Position numbers and translations under genes: made by a program. This document shows, in pieces, positions 1 through 6,646 of a stretch of DNA of 10,264 bases. Location: assembly GCA_903921135.1 (NCBI GenBank), contig CAIXOY010000448.1:1-10264 (forward strand), read 5' to 3'. The notes below the pieces were generated by a model, which did no database searches, had not been told where the DNA came from, and worked only from the letters and a program-made list of their open reading frames with translations. This DNA comes from an uncultured Gammaproteobacteria bacterium (lineage in GTDB: Bacteria > Pseudomonadota > Gammaproteobacteria > Pseudomonadales > UBA5518). Position 1 is the stretch's first letter. Every line of letters begins with the position of its first letter.

Positions 1-648
1 GCTTTGACGGCCGATCAACTCAATGCCTTGTCGACCAATCAGATTGTGGCCGTCACCTCTTCACAGGCCGCAGCCCTCACATCATCGCAAGTGGCTGGCT
101 TGATGGCCAGCAAATTGACGGCCATGCAAACAGAAGACGTGGCAGCGCTGTCAACCGCAGCCGTCAATGCCATGAACGTTGCTCAAGTCAAAGCGCTGAC
201 CACGGCACAAGTGGCTGGCATCACCACCACACAAGCTGCCGCCATTGGCCAAGCCCAATTGGCTGCCTTGTCTTCGGCACAAATGGCCGCCATGGAAACC
301 CGCGATCTGACCAAGCTGGACTCTGGCCAAATTCGGGCTTTGAGCAACACAGCCCTCAATGGTCTGACCACTTTGCAAATGGCCAATTTGGACACGGCTC
401 AACTCAATGCATTGACTGAATTCCAGGTCAAGGCCTTGTCCACCGCTGCCATCGTGGCCATGACCTCCTCGCAGTTCGCGGCCATGGCGAACGAGGACTT
501 CGCCCGCTTGACCACCGACCAGATCCCGGTGATCCAGGTGGCGGACATCCCCGCGCTCACCCTCTCGCAGCTCGCCAACATGACGGCAGCCCAGCACGCA
601 GCTCTCACGGCCGGCCAACTGGCAGCCATGAGCACTGCGCAGATAGCG
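1..648 (+). repeat. 27 tandem 24-bp units encoding Ser/Thr-rich octapeptides
   Basis: In frame with the host gene the units read, for example, ALTADQLN, ALSTNQIV, ALTSSQVA, ALTTAQVA and ALSSAQMA, with no break in the eight-residue phase up to base 648. Leu/Met/Ile occupies position 2, Ser/Thr is frequent at positions 3-4, Gln at position 6 and a small residue at position 8. A Ser/Thr followed three residues later by Gln or Glu resembles a helix-capping pattern, so a solenoid of very short helices is plausible (inference). At DNA level most units have diverged. Some longer identities lie at multiples of 24 bp, for instance CAAGTGGCTGGC at 88-99 and 208-219. The array continues upstream of the window. 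Confidence 0.85.
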
Positions 649-1236
649 GCCATCCCCTATGTCACGCCCCTCATCCTCGACCTGAACGGCGACGGCGTGC
701 AGACCACCTCTCTGGCCGAGGGCGTGAGCTTCGATCTGCGCGCCACGGGCGAGGCGCTGCAGACCGGCTGGGTGGCTGAGGGCGATGGTCTGCTCGCGAT
801 CGACCGCAACGGTGACGGGCTGATCAACGACGGCAGCGAGCTCTTCGGCAGTGCCTTCCGTCTTGCCGACGGGACACAGGCCACGGACGGCTTTGCGGCT
901 CTGGCTTCGCTCGACAGCAACCTCGACGGGGTGCTGAGTGCCGATGACGGTGACTTCGGCGCGCTGCTCGTGTGGCGCGACGACAACCACGACGGCATCA
1001 CCCAGAGCGGCGAGCTGCTGGGGCTCTCGGATCTCGGGATCGTCTCGATCGGTCTTGATGCCGAGCGCGGCACGACCATCGACGAGGGCAACTGGCTGGG
1101 ACTCGAGGGCAGTTACACCACGAGCGACGGGCAGATCCACGACATCGTCGACGTGTGGCTGCGCACCGGTCAGAGTTCCTTGCTGGAGCAGCACATGGGA
1201 GGACTGTCCACCGGTTCCCCGGACAGCCTGCTCTGA
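1..1236 (+). CDS. C-terminal part of a large octapeptide-repeat, calcium-loop surface or secreted protein (5' end outside window)
   Basis: The frame is open from base 1, so the true start lies upstream. Codons 1-216 are 27 eight-residue repeats of the form A-L-S/T-S/T-x-Q-hydrophobic-x. From about residue 217 a different module begins, with Asp/Asn/Gly calcium-type loops: DLNGDG, DRNGDG followed by the ELFG motif, DSNLDG and DDNHDG. This C-terminal module is familiar from large RTX-like, haemagglutinin-like and other calcium-binding exported proteins of Proteobacteria. No Cys is seen in the visible part, which fits an extracellular protein. The last 30 residues (ending in GGLSTGSPDSLL) could hold a type I secretion signal, but I cannot prove it. 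The stop overlaps the next start by one base (TGATG). Base composition changes inside the repeat array near base 425. Exact function is unknown; an adhesin or surface-layer role is inference. Confidence 0.85.
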   Translation, partial: ALTADQLNALSTNQIVAVTSSQAAALTSSQVAGLMASKLTAMQTEDVAALSTAAVNAMNVAQVKALTTAQVAGITTTQAAAIGQAQLAALSSAQMAAMETRDLTKLDSGQIRALSNTALNGLTTLQMANLDTAQLNALTEFQVKALSTAAIVAMTSSQFAAMANEDFARLTTDQIPVIQVADIPALTLSQLANMTAAQHAALTAGQLAAMSTAQIAAIPYVTPLILDLNGDGVQTTSLAEGVSFDLRATGEALQTGWVAEGDGLLAIDRNGDGLINDGSELFGSAFRLADGTQATDGFAALASLDSNLDGVLSADDGDFGALLVWRDDNHDGITQSGELLGLSDLGIVSIGLDAERGTTIDEGNWLGLEGSYTTSDGQIHDIVDVWLRTGQSSLLEQHMGGLSTGSPDSLL

Positions 1237-3056
1237 TGGGCGGCGATCCGGCGTCGCTGGACGCCGCGTTCGCGGACGGTCTGCGTGCCGCGAATGCGGC
1301 TGGCCTCGAGGCCATGCAGTGCATCGCACTCGCAGACCGTCTGAACGCTGCCGGCCGGCCGGCCGACGTGGTCTCGCTCTATCAGGCCTGGCTCGCCAGC
1401 AACACCTCGCCGGCGAGCCACGTCATCCAGTTCAATCTGGGCGTCACCCTGTCGCAGTCCGAGCGGCTGGCCGAGGCCGAGGCTGTCTACCGCGCCGCCA
1501 TCCTGCAGAAGCCCGATTTCAGCCAGGCCTGGTTCAATCTGGGCGCCGTGGTGGAGCGGCTCGGGCGCAAGGAGCACGCGCTCACCATCTGGCAGTCGAT
1601 GCTCGATCATCCGCTGGCGGGCCCCGAGCTGAATCGCGATCTCTACCTGCTGGTCGTGAACGGCATGGGCCGGCTGCTCGAGGAAATGCGTGAATTCGAG
1701 CGCGCCGAAGAGAAACTCCTCGCGAGCCTGCAGTGCGATCCCGACCAGCCCAAGGTGATTCAGCACTGGGTGCATCTGCGGCAGAAGCAGTGCAAATGGC
1801 CGGTGTATGCGGGCCTCGATCAGCCCGGCCCCGGTGACTTGCTGAAGGCGACCTCCCCGCTCGCGATGCTCTCGGCGAGCGACGACCCGGGCCTGCAACT
1901 CGCTGCCGCTGTCCGCTTCGTGCACGAACGGGTGAATCTGCGGGTCCCTGCGCTTGCGCCCGCCTCAGGCTACCGCCACGGGAAGTTGCGCATCGGTTTC
2001 CTGTCCTCGGATTTCTGCCTGCACGCGGTGTCCCTGCTGACCGTGGAGCTGCTGGAGCTCCTCGATCGCGAGCGCTTCGAGCTCTACGGCTTCTGCTGGA
2101 GCCGCGAGGACGGCTCCGCGCTGCGTGCCCGGGTGATCAAGGCCTTCGACCGCTTCGTCCGTATCGCGGGGCAGGACGATGCCACCGCAGCACAGCTCAT
2201 CCGCGAGCACGAGATCGACATCGTGGTCGATCTGCAGGGCATCACTTCCGGCGCGCGGCCCGATATCCTCTCGTGGCGTCCGGCGCCGGTGCAGATCACC
2301 TACCTCGGCTTTCCGGGGCCCACCGGGCACCCCGGCATCGATTATGTGATTGCCGACCACTACCTGATCCCGGACGCCGAAAAGCCCTTCTACACCGAGA
2401 CGCCGCTCTACCTGCCGGTCTTCCAGTGCAGTGATCGCCAGCGCCCGGTGGCGGCACTGCCGTCGCGGCAGGACTGCGGCCTCCCGGATGACGCCTTCGT
2501 GTTCTGCTGCTTCAACAACAACTACAAGTTCACGCCGGAGATGTTCGGGGCGTGGATGCGGATCCTCACGCAGACGCCGGGCAGTGTGCTGTGGCTGCTG
2601 GCCGACAACCCCTGGTCGAAGCGCGAGGTGCTTGCCCACGCTGCCGCGCACGGTGTGGACCCGGCGCGGCTGCTGTTCGCGCCGCGCGTGGCCCCGGACC
2701 AGTACCTGGCGCGTTACACGGCGGCGGATCTTTTTCTGGATGCCTATCCCTTCAACGGTGGCACCACCGCGAACGACGCCCTCTGGATGGGCTTGCCGGT
2801 GCTCACGCGCTCGGGGCGGACCTTCGCCTCGCGCATGGCAGGGAGCCTGCTCACGGCGCTCGACCTGCCCGAACTGATCACGGATACGCTCGCCGATTAC
2901 GAATCCCGTGCCGTGCAGATTGCCCGGGACCCCGCGCTCCACGCCGCCCTCAGGGCGCGCCTGGTGGCCGGCCGCGACACCTCGGCGCTCTTCGACATGC
3001 CGCGCTTCGTGCGCGACTTCGGCGATGCGCTGGAGCGCATCGCGCGCAGGGGCTGA
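1236..3056 (+). CDS. TPR plus O-GlcNAc-transferase-like glycosyltransferase (GT41, SPINDLY family)
   Basis: This 606-aa protein has a helical TPR-like N-terminal region at roughly residues 27-195 and a GT41 catalytic region at roughly 245-600. Family landmarks are the SSDFxxH segment (S257-H263, the His matching the conserved N-lobe His of OGT), the GARPDILSWRPAPVQ and YLGFPG segments, and the FNNNYK segment whose K431 matches the UDP-contacting Lys of human OGT. There is also an NGGTTANDALWMGLP segment at 507-521. Human OGT has GHTT where this protein has GGTT. No signal peptide or membrane segment is seen, so it should be cytosolic and act on proteins before export. The ATG at 1236 was chosen because it overlaps the upstream TGA by one base. 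The frame is open further upstream to 1155, but that part lies inside the repeat-protein gene. There is no strong Shine-Dalgarno, which fits coupling. Donor sugar and acceptor are not determined; the adjacent Ser/Thr-rich repeat protein is the obvious candidate acceptor. Confidence 0.9.
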   Translation: MGGDPASLDAAFADGLRAANAAGLEAMQCIALADRLNAAGRPADVVSLYQAWLASNTSPASHVIQFNLGVTLSQSERLAEAEAVYRAAILQKPDFSQAWFNLGAVVERLGRKEHALTIWQSMLDHPLAGPELNRDLYLLVVNGMGRLLEEMREFERAEEKLLASLQCDPDQPKVIQHWVHLRQKQCKWPVYAGLDQPGPGDLLKATSPLAMLSASDDPGLQLAAAVRFVHERVNLRVPALAPASGYRHGKLRIGFLSSDFCLHAVSLLTVELLELLDRERFELYGFCWSREDGSALRARVIKAFDRFVRIAGQDDATAAQLIREHEIDIVVDLQGITSGARPDILSWRPAPVQITYLGFPGPTGHPGIDYVIADHYLIPDAEKPFYTETPLYLPVFQCSDRQRPVAALPSRQDCGLPDDAFVFCCFNNNYKFTPEMFGAWMRILTQTPGSVLWLLADNPWSKREVLAHAAAHGVDPARLLFAPRVAPDQYLARYTAADLFLDAYPFNGGTTANDALWMGLPVLTRSGRTFASRMAGSLLTALDLPELITDTLADYESRAVQIARDPALHAALRARLVAGRDTSALFDMPRFVRDFGDALERIARRG

Positions 3057-3062
3057 TCAGCC
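3051..3062. other. 12-bp perfect palindrome joining two convergent stop codons
   Basis: The sequence GGCTGATCAGCC reads the same on both strands and contains the TGA of the glycosyltransferase (3054-3056) directly next to the reverse-strand TGA of the methyltransferase (3057-3059). A second small inverted repeat follows at 3065-3081 (CCTCGG, a 5-base loop, CCGAGG), inside the methyltransferase 3' end. Neither is followed by a T-run, so an intrinsic terminator is not supported. There is no intergenic space at all for one. Confidence 0.5.
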
Positions 3063-3656
3063 GGCCTCGGGCAGGCCGAGGAGCGTGCGGAACGCCGGGT
3101 CTGGCTCGCCCTTGAACGCCAGCACGTTGATCTCGAGGTTCTGCCCTTCGGCGCCGACGCGGAAGATCTTGCCGAACCCGGCCTGCAGCAGCACTTTCAG
3201 CAGCGACTTCTGCGTGAAGCCGGTCTTGTGCGCGAAGAATCCCTCGCCGCTGCGCTCGATCTGGGCGGTGTAGCCGTAGATCACGTCCAGCACCATGATC
3301 GGCCCGAGCGAGGACTGGTAGAGGGTGTCCTCGATGTCCAGCCCCTTCTCGACGCTCACCCGCATGACCTCGCCGATGTCCGGCACCCGGATATGGGCCA
3401 CGCCACCGTCTTTCAGTACGTGGAGGAAGCCCGACAGCACCCGTGGCACGTCATGGCGGTAGTAGTGCTCGAGGTTGTGCGAGCAGTAGATGGCCTCGAA
3501 CTGCCCGCCCTCCAGTGTGCCCAGTTCGCGGGCATCACAGACGATATCGGGCTTGCCGGTGGGGTCGATGTCCAGCAGGACGTGCTCGAAGCCGGCGTAC
3601 TGGGGTGGCAGCGGAATGGCTTTGCTGTTGCCGCCCACGTTCAGGATTTTCTTCAT
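3057..3656 (-). CDS. Small class I SAM-dependent methyltransferase (Methyltransf_11-like)
   Basis: The 199-aa product has a reduced Rossmann methyltransferase pattern. A glycine motif I lies at the very N-terminus (ILNVGGNSK, residues 4-12), followed by an acidic strand end (VLLDIDP, 26-32), a D41 acidic position, the motif IYCSHNLEHYY (56-66) typical of Methyltransf_11 proteins, and LKDGGVAHIRVPD as the later strand. Such proteins are common in cell-surface polysaccharide and glycan loci. The substrate cannot be read from sequence. The ATG at 3656 is supported by GGAG eight bases upstream, lying in the 16-bp gap after the TylF-like gene. This suggests co-transcription as the last gene of the minus-strand operon. 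Its stop abuts the stop of the GT41 gene on the other strand. Confidence 0.82.
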   Translation of the reverse strand: MKKILNVGGNSKAIPLPPQYAGFEHVLLDIDPTGKPDIVCDARELGTLEGGQFEAIYCSHNLEHYYRHDVPRVLSGFLHVLKDGGVAHIRVPDIGEVMRVSVEKGLDIEDTLYQSSLGPIMVLDVIYGYTAQIERSGEGFFAHKTGFTQKSLLKVLLQAGFGKIFRVGAEGQNLEINVLAFKGEPDPAFRTLLGLPEAG

Positions 3657-3664
3657 GTGTCGTT

Positions 3665-3668
3665 CTCC
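3665..3668 (-). promoter_or_regulatory. Shine-Dalgarno of the small methyltransferase
   Basis: On the minus strand GGAG lies eight bases before the ATG at 3656, in the short gap after the preceding stop codon. It supports this start rather than an internal one. Confidence 0.6.
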
Positions 3669-3672
3669 GGTA

Positions 3673-4449
3673 TCAACGTTTGGCCAGCATGCCCTGCCCG
3701 GTCGGCAGGGGCACCACGCGGTAGCCGCGGGCCTCGAACCACGGGTCCTCGGCCAGCTTCTGGCTGCGATACACCGACCACTCGTAGTCGTCGAGGATGA
3801 TCACGCCACCGCTCACCACGCGATCGAAGAGGTGCTCGAGCGCGGCGATCTCTCCCTCGGCATTGTTCATGTCGATGTGGAGGTAGGCGATCTCCTCGGG
3901 GATGCCCTGCGCGAAGGAGTCCGGGATGAAGCCCTTGATCAGGCGGACCTGCGAGTAGCCCGCGAAGCGCGCCTCGATCTGGGCGTGGAAGCCCTCGGCC
4001 TGCCCGGCGAAGGAATGCCCCTGCACCGGGTTGTAGTCGAAGGTGTCGTAGCCCCAGAAGGTCTTGGGGAAGTCTTTCCCGCCCAGATAATCCATCACCG
4101 TCTTGATGCCCGTGCCCGCATAGACGCCGCACTCGACGAAATCACCGCGCAGCGGCATGACGTTGTACGCGAGCGTGGCGAGCACGTAGCGCCGCCAGGC
4201 GATGGCCTGGTCGGCATCGTTCAGGATGTTGGCGGTCCATGCCTGGCGGAAGCTCTCGTCCTCGAACATCGAGTTGTTGCGGCCCCAGGTGAAGAGGTTG
4301 TCGCCGAGGTAGTGACCTGGCGTCACCAGACTCTTCGCTTCCTCCATGAGAGCCTGGAACCGCGCCGGATCCTTGATGCCCCAGTATTTGGGCGTCGCGA
4401 AATTGATCAGCTGCTGTGCGGAGATGTCTCCGAGTTTCGGCAGGCTCAT
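3673..4449 (-). CDS. TylF/MycF/NovP-like class I O-methyltransferase
   Basis: The 258-aa product carries motif I as FVECGVYAGTG (104-114) and the family's metal-site pattern: D193 in LHIDMNNAE, then D220-D221 in VIILDDYEW. These match the Asp triad that binds Mg2+ in macrocin-type sugar O-methyltransferases. The family methylates sugar hydroxyls in antibiotics, and related proteins occur in O-antigen, capsule and surface-glycan loci. A cytosolic location is expected, as no signal peptide is seen. I chose the ATG at 4449 because family-like sequence starts there (SLPKLGDISAQQLINF) and a GGAA lies nine bases upstream. An in-frame ATG at 4485 would add 12 residues, Pro-rich and without a clear ribosome site. 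It lies between the ATPase gene and the small methyltransferase on the same strand. A sugar or glycan substrate is inferred from family and from the GT41 neighbour. Confidence 0.82.
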   Translation of the reverse strand: MSLPKLGDISAQQLINFATPKYWGIKDPARFQALMEEAKSLVTPGHYLGDNLFTWGRNNSMFEDESFRQAWTANILNDADQAIAWRRYVLATLAYNVMPLRGDFVECGVYAGTGIKTVMDYLGGKDFPKTFWGYDTFDYNPVQGHSFAGQAEGFHAQIEARFAGYSQVRLIKGFIPDSFAQGIPEEIAYLHIDMNNAEGEIAALEHLFDRVVSGGVIILDDYEWSVYRSQKLAEDPWFEARGYRVVPLPTGQGMLAKR

Positions 4450-4528
4450 GGGCGCGGGTTCCGGTGGTTGCCAGCAGGTTTGCATGGTATCGGCTGATGC
4501 GTCCCGAGCGTGAGCGTCGCGCGGTGGC

Positions 4529-6271
4529 TCAGGCCTCGAGCTTCAGCGCAAAAGCCTCGTCGAGCGTGGTGATGCCTTGGCGCGCGAGTGCCAGCGCGTT
4601 CTGCGTGAGCGGGATCATCCCCTCCTGCACCGCGAGGCGTCGGAGTTCGTCGGCGCTCGCCTTGCGGTCGATCAGTTCGCGCAGCGCCGAGGTCACCTCG
4701 ATCAGTTCGCCCACCATCGCGCGGCCGCGGTAGCCCGTCTGGTTGCATTCGCTGCAGCCGGCGCCGCGGTGGAACACCTCGTCCTCGCCCACCTTGAAGT
4801 ACGCGCGTAGCACCACATTGCCTGTGTCGACGGTCTTGCACTTCGGGCAGATCCGCCGTGCCAGGCGCTGCGCCATGATCCCTACCACCGAGGAGCTGAT
4901 GAGATAGGGCTCGAGGCCCATGTCCTGCAGGCGCGTGATCGCGCTCGCCGCGTCGTTGGTGTGCAGAGTGCTCATCACGAAGTGCCCGGTGAGCGCGGCT
5001 TTCACGGCGATCTCGCAGGTCTCGAAGTCGCGCATTTCGCCGATCAGGATCTCGTCGGGGTCGTGGCGCAGGATGTGCCGCAGCGCGACCGCGAAGGTGT
5101 AGCCGATCTGCGGCTTGATCTGGATCTGCTCGACGTTTTCCATCCGGTATTCCACCGGGTCTTCCACCGTGATCACGTGCGGGTTGGCTTCAAGACGTTT
5201 GTTGATCACGGCGTAGAGCGTGGTGCTCTTGCCCGAGCCCGTGGGGCCGGTGACGAGGAAGATGCCGTAGGTGTGGTCGAGGATGCGCGCCAGGCGTTCC
5301 TTGTCGGTGCCACCGATGCCGAGCTGCTCGAGTTTCACGTTGGCGGCGTTGCGGTTCAGCACGCGGATCACCACCGATTCGCCCGTCACCACCGGGATGG
5401 CCGAGACGCGCAGATCGTACATCTGCGCGCCTTCGAGCATGCTCGCGTGGCCGTCCTGCGGCAGCCGGTGCTCGGCGATGTTCATGCCCGACATGATCTT
5501 GATGCGGCAGACCAGCGGCCCCATCAGATCCACCGGTATGTGGCGCTGCCACATCATCTCGCCGTCGATGCGGTAGAAGATCGCGGCACCGTGCTCGAGC
5601 GGCCGGATGTTGATGTCGGAGGCGCGCAGGCGGATGGCGCGGCGGATAACGGCATCGACCAGCCGCACCACCGGCGCCTGCCGGGCGCGGCGTTCGACGT
5701 CCGTGGGCGCCTCGTCATGCGCGCTGGCGTGCGGCAGCATGCCGTCTTCGCCGAGTTCGGTGATGAGGTTCTGTTCTTCCAGCGAGAGGAAGTGGCTGTC
5801 GATCAGCCGCGTGATGTCTTCGTCGGGCACCACCACCACCTCGATGGGGTGGCGCGCGGCGAAGGTGGCGGCGGCGATGGCTTCCTTGTCGGCGGGATTT
5901 GCCACCGCCACCACGAGCTTGCCCTTGATGCGGGAGAGCGGAAACACGCGGTGCTTGATGGCCACCTCTGCCGGAATGGTGCCCAGAACGCCCGGGTCGA
6001 CCGTGAGCCCGTCGATGTGTACCACCGGGATGCCGAGCTGCTGCGCCACCAGCACCGGGCGCCGGGATTTGTCGAGCAGGCCGAGCTGCTCGATGGTGTC
6101 GAGGAGATCGGTGCCGTGCTCGCGGCGGTACGCGATCACGTCCTTGATGGATGTGGACGGAATCGTCCCGGCATCGACGAGCTCCCTCAGCAATCCCGAT
6201 TCGCTGGACGGGGGCGTGGCGAAGCTGAGGTGCTGCAGGTCGGCATCGCAGCTGATGGTGGGGGTGTTCAT
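4529..6271 (-). CDS. GspE/PulE/PilB-family secretion or pilus assembly ATPase
   Basis: The product is 580 aa, full length for the family. An N-terminal T2SSE/MshEN-like domain spans roughly residues 20-165 but lacks a clean RLG cyclic-di-GMP motif. The ATPase core has Walker A GPTGSGKST (342-350), an Asp box EDPVE (370-374), Walker B ILIGEMRD (G411-D415) and a His box STLHTND (H437). A zinc-type tetracysteine follows: C475/C478 and C506/C509, as in GspE and PilB. The Walker B core reads GEMRD, as is usual in PilT retraction ATPases, whereas PilB/GspE usually have GEIRD. The rest, including the CxxC pairs and N-domain, is PilB/GspE-like. Hexameric cytoplasmic ATPases of this family power type II secretion or type IV pilus assembly. 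No inner-membrane platform, pilin or secretin gene is in the window, so its machine is unknown. It starts 9 bp after the 90-aa gene. Confidence 0.93.
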   Translation of the reverse strand: MNTPTISCDADLQHLSFATPPSSESGLLRELVDAGTIPSTSIKDVIAYRREHGTDLLDTIEQLGLLDKSRRPVLVAQQLGIPVVHIDGLTVDPGVLGTIPAEVAIKHRVFPLSRIKGKLVVAVANPADKEAIAAATFAARHPIEVVVVPDEDITRLIDSHFLSLEEQNLITELGEDGMLPHASAHDEAPTDVERRARQAPVVRLVDAVIRRAIRLRASDINIRPLEHGAAIFYRIDGEMMWQRHIPVDLMGPLVCRIKIMSGMNIAEHRLPQDGHASMLEGAQMYDLRVSAIPVVTGESVVIRVLNRNAANVKLEQLGIGGTDKERLARILDHTYGIFLVTGPTGSGKSTTLYAVINKRLEANPHVITVEDPVEYRMENVEQIQIKPQIGYTFAVALRHILRHDPDEILIGEMRDFETCEIAVKAALTGHFVMSTLHTNDAASAITRLQDMGLEPYLISSSVVGIMAQRLARRICPKCKTVDTGNVVLRAYFKVGEDEVFHRGAGCSECNQTGYRGRAMVGELIEVTSALRELIDRKASADELRRLAVQEGMIPLTQNALALARQGITTLDEAFALKLEA

Positions 6272-6280
6272 GGCGCGGCC

Positions 6281-6553
6281 TTACTCGAGGCCGAAGCCCT
6301 CGTCGTCGTGTCCTGCTTGCTGCGAGGCTTTTTCGATGGCCTCGATGGCGCGCACCAGCGTTGCGTGTTCGTGCGGCGCGAGCCCCGAATGCATGAAGTG
6401 CCGCGCGGCATCGACGACTTTTTCCATCAACTGGTAGCGGTAGTGGAAATTGAGCAGCACCTTCGCCAGATGCTGCGGATCATCGCCTTGCTCGCGCATG
6501 CGGCGCGCTTCCCGCAGAGCTGTCTCGAGTTCTTCCTTGCCCGGTACGCCCAT
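6281..6553 (-). CDS. Conserved-looking small helical protein, function unknown
   Basis: The 90-aa product is almost entirely predicted helix by inspection: charged N-terminal heptads (EELETALREARRMREQG), a hydrophobic/aromatic middle (LLNFHYRYQLMEKVV) and an acidic tail (GHDDEGFGLE). It has no Cys, signal peptide or membrane segment, so it is likely cytosolic. The start is well supported by AAGGAG seven bases upstream. Only 9 bp separate its TAA from the ATPase start, so the two are almost surely co-transcribed and may act together. I do not recognise a named family and assign no function; an accessory or regulatory partner of the ATPase is a guess from position. Confidence 0.75.
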   Translation of the reverse strand: MGVPGKEELETALREARRMREQGDDPQHLAKVLLNFHYRYQLMEKVVDAARHFMHSGLAPHEHATLVRAIEAIEKASQQAGHDDEGFGLE

Positions 6554-6560
6554 CCCTTTG

Positions 6561-6566
6561 CTCCTT
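6561..6566 (-). promoter_or_regulatory. Strong Shine-Dalgarno of the 90-aa gene
   Basis: AAGGAG on the minus strand, seven bases before the ATG at 6553. It is the strongest ribosome site in this minus-strand group. With the 93-bp gap upstream (6554-6646), this suggests the first gene of the operon. I see no convincing sigma-70 promoter in the gap; a 5-bp inverted repeat at 6577-6589 has no T-run. Confidence 0.65.
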
Positions 6567-6646
6567 GTGTGCTCTCCCGCGTCTCGCGGTGATGTTCCCT
6601 GTTTGGCTGCGAGGCCGGCAATACGGTCTGCCCCGGAGCCGTCCGC

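Noticed and set aside
1..648. Regular short repeats as a CRISPR array
   Set aside because: The 24-bp periodicity is in-frame protein repeat with diverged units and no repeat-spacer alternation.
1155..1235. Upstream extension of the glycosyltransferase start
   Set aside because: It would overlap the repeat-protein gene by 82 bases and encode a sequence unlike the family. The ATG at 1236 in the TGATG overlap is the natural start.
151..1329. Long minus-strand open frame (392 aa) antisense to the repeat protein
   Set aside because: It mirrors the 24-bp periodicity of the + strand gene, has no domain resemblance and no ribosome site; it is a GC-driven shadow.
6577..6589. Hairpin CCGCG-TCT-CGCGG as terminator between the WYL and 90-aa genes
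   Set aside because: Stem of only five pairs and no following T-run on either strand; common by chance at this GC content.
4961..6592. 543-aa + strand open frame across the ATPase region
   Set aside because: His/Asp/Val-rich shadow typical of the antisense of a GC-rich gene. The minus-strand GspE-type protein has all motifs in place.
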